A DNA stretch of 64,000 nucleotides from SCTG01 sp964384595 (GTDB taxonomy: Bacteria; Nitrospirota; Nitrospiria; Nitrospirales; NS-4): positions 9,697 through 73,696 of the forward strand of contig CAYLLY010000003.1 of the NCBI GenBank assembly GCA_964384595.1, in the 5' to 3' direction. Positions 61,643 through 64,000 of this stretch are shown here, one piece after another (the stretch's first letter is position 1; every line of letters starts with the position of its first letter). Made by a program: the position numbers and the translations under genes. The notes under the pieces were generated by a model. It was given only the letters and a program-made list of their open reading frames with translations, was not told the origin of the DNA and made no database searches.

Positions 61643-63045
61643 GTGACTTGATTGCGCGCGAATACCGGACCGTCACCGGCATCTCCGGTCCGCTCCTCTT
61701 TGTCGAGCGGGTCAGGAAAGCGTCACTAGGTGAAATGGTGGAGATTCTTCTCCCGAGCGGCGAGTCCCGGCGCGGTCAGGTGATCGAGGTGTCGGAGCGG
61801 CACGCCGTCGTCCAGGTATTGGAAGAGACCTCCGGGCTGGGGATCTCCGGGACCCGCATCCGGTTGACGGAGTCCGCCGCCATGATGGACCTTTCGCCGG
61901 ACATGCTGGGACGGCGGTTCAACGGCGCCGGGGCGCCGATTGATGGACTGCCGCCGGTCGTGCCGGACGCCCGCATGGAGATCATCGGGCGGCCGATCAA
62001 TCCGGTGACCAGGGAAAAGCCGTCCCATTTCATCCAGACCGGCATTTCGACGATCGACGGACTCAATACGCTGGTGCGAGGCCAGAAGCTGCCGATCTTT
62101 TCCGGAGCCGGCCTCCCGGCCAAGGAACTGGCGGCCCAGATCCTTCGCCAGGCCAAAGTGCGCGAATCCGATGTGGCCCCTCCAGCCGCAGCCAGCGGCG
62201 AAGGGGCGTTTGCGGTCGTCTTCGCGGCCATGGGCATCACGTTTCGCGAGGCGTCCTTCTTTTTAAGCGAGTTCGAACGCGGCGGCGTGATGGAACATGC
62301 CGTCGTCTTCTTGAACCTAGCGGACGATCCCACCATCGAGCGGCTGCTCACTCCGCGCTACGCCCTGACCGCGGCCGAGTACCTGGCCTTCACGCAGGGT
62401 CTCCACGTCCTGGTCATCCTGACCGACATGGCCGCGTACTGCGAGGCGTTGCGCCAGATCGCCACCGCTCGCGAAGAGATTCCCGGCCGGCGGGGATATC
62501 CGGGGTACATGTACTCCGACCTGGCCTCGCTCTACGAGCGGGCCGGACGGATCAAAGGCAAAGCCGGCTCGATCACCCAGCTTCCGATCCTGACCATGCC
62601 GGACGACGACATCACGCATCCGATACCGGACTTGACCGGGTACATCACCGAGGGCCAAATCGTGCTTTCCCGCGACCTGCACCGCAAGGGGGTCTTCCCC
62701 CCGATCGACGTGCTGCCCTGCCTCTCGCGTCTGATGAATCTGGGGATCGGGCCGGGCAAGAGCCGCGAAGACCACCGGGCGGTTGCCGATCAGCTTTACG
62801 CGCTCTATGCGCAGGGGCGGGATGTCCGCCGCCTTGCCGCGATCGTCGGCGAGGAGGGGCTCACCGAATCGGACCGCAGCTTTCTGAAGCTCGCGCAGGA
62901 CTTCGAGCAGGAGTTTGTGAACCAGGGCGATCGGGACCGCGACATCACGGAGACCCTGGACCTCGGCTGGAAATTCCTGCGGTACCTGCCGAAGGACCGG
63001 CTGACGCGAGTCAAGCCGGAACTGATCGAGCGGTATTACGGATAG
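61639..63045 (+). CDS. V/A-type ATPase regulatory subunit B
   Basis: 468 residues starting at GTG 61639, which overlaps the stop of A. The P-loop is replaced by FSGAGLPAKELAAQI, as expected for the non-catalytic B subunit. GEEGLTESDRSFLKLAQDFE near the C-terminus is also typical of the family. Confidence 0.95.
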   Translation: MSDLIAREYRTVTGISGPLLFVERVRKASLGEMVEILLPSGESRRGQVIEVSERHAVVQVLEETSGLGISGTRIRLTESAAMMDLSPDMLGRRFNGAGAPIDGLPPVVPDARMEIIGRPINPVTREKPSHFIQTGISTIDGLNTLVRGQKLPIFSGAGLPAKELAAQILRQAKVRESDVAPPAAASGEGAFAVVFAAMGITFREASFFLSEFERGGVMEHAVVFLNLADDPTIERLLTPRYALTAAEYLAFTQGLHVLVILTDMAAYCEALRQIATAREEIPGRRGYPGYMYSDLASLYERAGRIKGKAGSITQLPILTMPDDDITHPIPDLTGYITEGQIVLSRDLHRKGVFPPIDVLPCLSRLMNLGIGPGKSREDHRAVADQLYALYAQGRDVRRLAAIVGEEGLTESDRSFLKLAQDFEQEFVNQGDRDRDITETLDLGWKFLRYLPKDRLTRVKPELIERYYG

Positions 63046-63051
63046 CGCGTC

Positions 63052-63750
63052 ATGGAGAGCATCGGCCGGACCCGGATGAATCTCCTGCTGCTCAAACGCC
63101 AGATCCAGGTGGCGGAGCGGGGGTTGGAGTTGTTGCGGAGCAAGCGGGAAGCCGTCGTCCGCGAGTTTTTCGCCGTGATGGGGCATGTCATTGAGAGCCG
63201 GGAGCGGATGGAAGCCGCCATGGACCAGGCCCTGTCTTCCTTGACACTGGCCCTGGCGATGGACGGAGTGGCCCCGCTCAAATCGGCGGGGTATGCCGCG
63301 CAACGCACTCTGCCGATCGAGATCACCGAACGCAATGTCTGGGGGGTGCGGTTCCCGGACCTCCAATATCCCCTTGTGATCCGATCGCTGGATGCCCGCG
63401 GATACGCGCCTTCCGGCGTGTCGTCCTACATTGACGACTCGGCGCGCCGGTTTGAGACGGTGCTGGAGGTGATCCTCCGAAGCGTGTCTGTGGAAATGCG
63501 GCTGAAGAAACTCGGAAGCGAAATCAAGAGGGTGACCCGCAGGATCAACGCGCTCAATGAGGTGATGATTCCCTCTTTGGTCACGGAAGTCAGGAAGATC
63601 CGCCTGGTGTTGGAGGAGCGAGAGCGCGAGGACTTATTCCGGATGAAGCGCTTCAAGGAGGGATCCGGTCTCAGGGCGGCGTCGAGCGGGTCCCAGCCCG
63701 CCCCACAGCTTCTTTTTGCGTCTAAGACGCTGGACACTGAATCTTATTGA
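63052..63750 (+). CDS. V/A-type ATPase subunit D (central stalk)
   Basis: 232 residues beginning IGRTRMNLLLLKRQIQVAERGLELLRSKREAVVREF, the classic start of subunit D, with a long C-terminal coiled coil (RRINALNEVMIPSLVTEVRKIRLVLEEREREDLFRMKRFK). It ends the H-I-K-E-C-F-A-B-D operon, which is complete. Confidence 0.93.
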   Translation: MESIGRTRMNLLLLKRQIQVAERGLELLRSKREAVVREFFAVMGHVIESRERMEAAMDQALSSLTLALAMDGVAPLKSAGYAAQRTLPIEITERNVWGVRFPDLQYPLVIRSLDARGYAPSGVSSYIDDSARRFETVLEVILRSVSVEMRLKKLGSEIKRVTRRINALNEVMIPSLVTEVRKIRLVLEEREREDLFRMKRFKEGSGLRAASSGSQPAPQLLFASKTLDTESY

Positions 63751-64000
63751 TTTTGGGGCGCTGAGACGCAATCGTCCTTTCACTGTCCAACAATTCAGAC
63801 AGTTAACATTCATAGTAATCCCCGCCTGTCTTCCATCTTCGTGATCGCACTCTATTGATTTTACGAGAGATGAGAGGCGTGCCTGCGGGCCGAGCCGCGA
63901 TGGCACCCATGTTGCTGTCCGTTCTGGTTTGTCTGGCGGAGGGTGCGGGTTACTAAGGACTGGCCTCCGACCAACCCCAATCCGCATAGGGCGGATCCTC
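63751..64000. other. Non-coding end of window
   Basis: No convincing gene, RNA or repeat is seen. The palindrome GCGTCTAAGACGC lies at the very end of the subunit D gene, but it has no U tract after it and I do not call it a terminator. Confidence 0.4.

Noticed and set aside
1..64000. CRISPR arrays, insertion sequences or transposase genes
   Set aside because: No regular direct-repeat arrays and no transposase-like products were seen; only small palindromic elements are present.

Overview
The window is a GC-rich bacterial chromosome segment that most resembles the Nitrospirota (Nitrospira and relatives). This is inferred from a single-subunit cytochrome bd-like oxidase beside an ethylbenzene-dehydrogenase-gamma (NxrC-like) heme protein, many c-type cytochromes, cysteine-bearing PAS domains and sigma-54 control. 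No nitrite oxidoreductase catalytic or iron-sulfur subunit (nxrA, nxrB) lies in the window, so lifestyle cannot be read from it directly. Coding density is high and most genes run on the + strand.

Layout. 1-1500: the end of a formylglycine-generating-enzyme-like gene and a lipoprotein. 1765-5574: a sigma-54-type promoter and a histidine kinase / NtrC-type regulator pair. 5577-8831: a membrane protein with spermidine-synthase-like and TPR domains, interrupted in frame by palindromic repeats. 9187-12504: an outer-membrane porin and two unknown proteins, one with a BFD-type [2Fe-2S] domain. 12744-20372: the centre of interest, a sigma-54-type promoter followed by a diheme peroxidase, a Tat Rieske protein, an arsenite-oxidase-family molybdopterin subunit, a copper-type periplasmic protein, a second diheme peroxidase, a cytochrome c and a cupredoxin. 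This gene content matches the iodate reductase set idrABP1P2 better than aioBA alone, but the molybdoenzyme has four cluster cysteines and a changed pocket residue. 20407-28252: two small proteins, the bd-like oxidase, two membrane cytochromes c, the gamma-like heme b protein, a diheme lipoprotein and a two-domain multicopper oxidase. Together these could form a periplasmic redox chain from the molybdoenzyme to a terminal oxidase.

28249-38380: a cyclase-like protein, a fatty-acid desaturase, an FAD monooxygenase, a sulfite-oxidase-family molybdoprotein, an unknown methyltransferase-like protein, a small cytochrome c, a metallo-beta-lactamase-fold protein, a His-rich membrane protein and a PAS-LuxR regulator. 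38533-43107: small exported proteins, an unknown cytosolic protein, a truncated membrane-sensor-like protein and a CBS protein. 43502-51984: a cofactor-type island with three radical SAM enzymes (NirJ/AhbD-like, a HydG/ThiH-like protein lacking the C-terminal domain, and one with a winged helix), a CBS protein, a second FAD monooxygenase, a universal-stress/PCP-reductase fusion and ResB for cytochrome c assembly. 52001-52077: tRNA-Glu. 52097-55053: a second porin and an unknown protein. 55231-63750: a complete V/A-type ATPase operon in the order H-I-K-E-C-F-A-B-D, whose c subunit carries a Na+-type Gln/Glu-Thr signature.

Family calls rest on motifs read by eye; no database search was possible. 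Substrates of the molybdoenzymes, the oxidase and the multicopper oxidase are not determined by the sequence.
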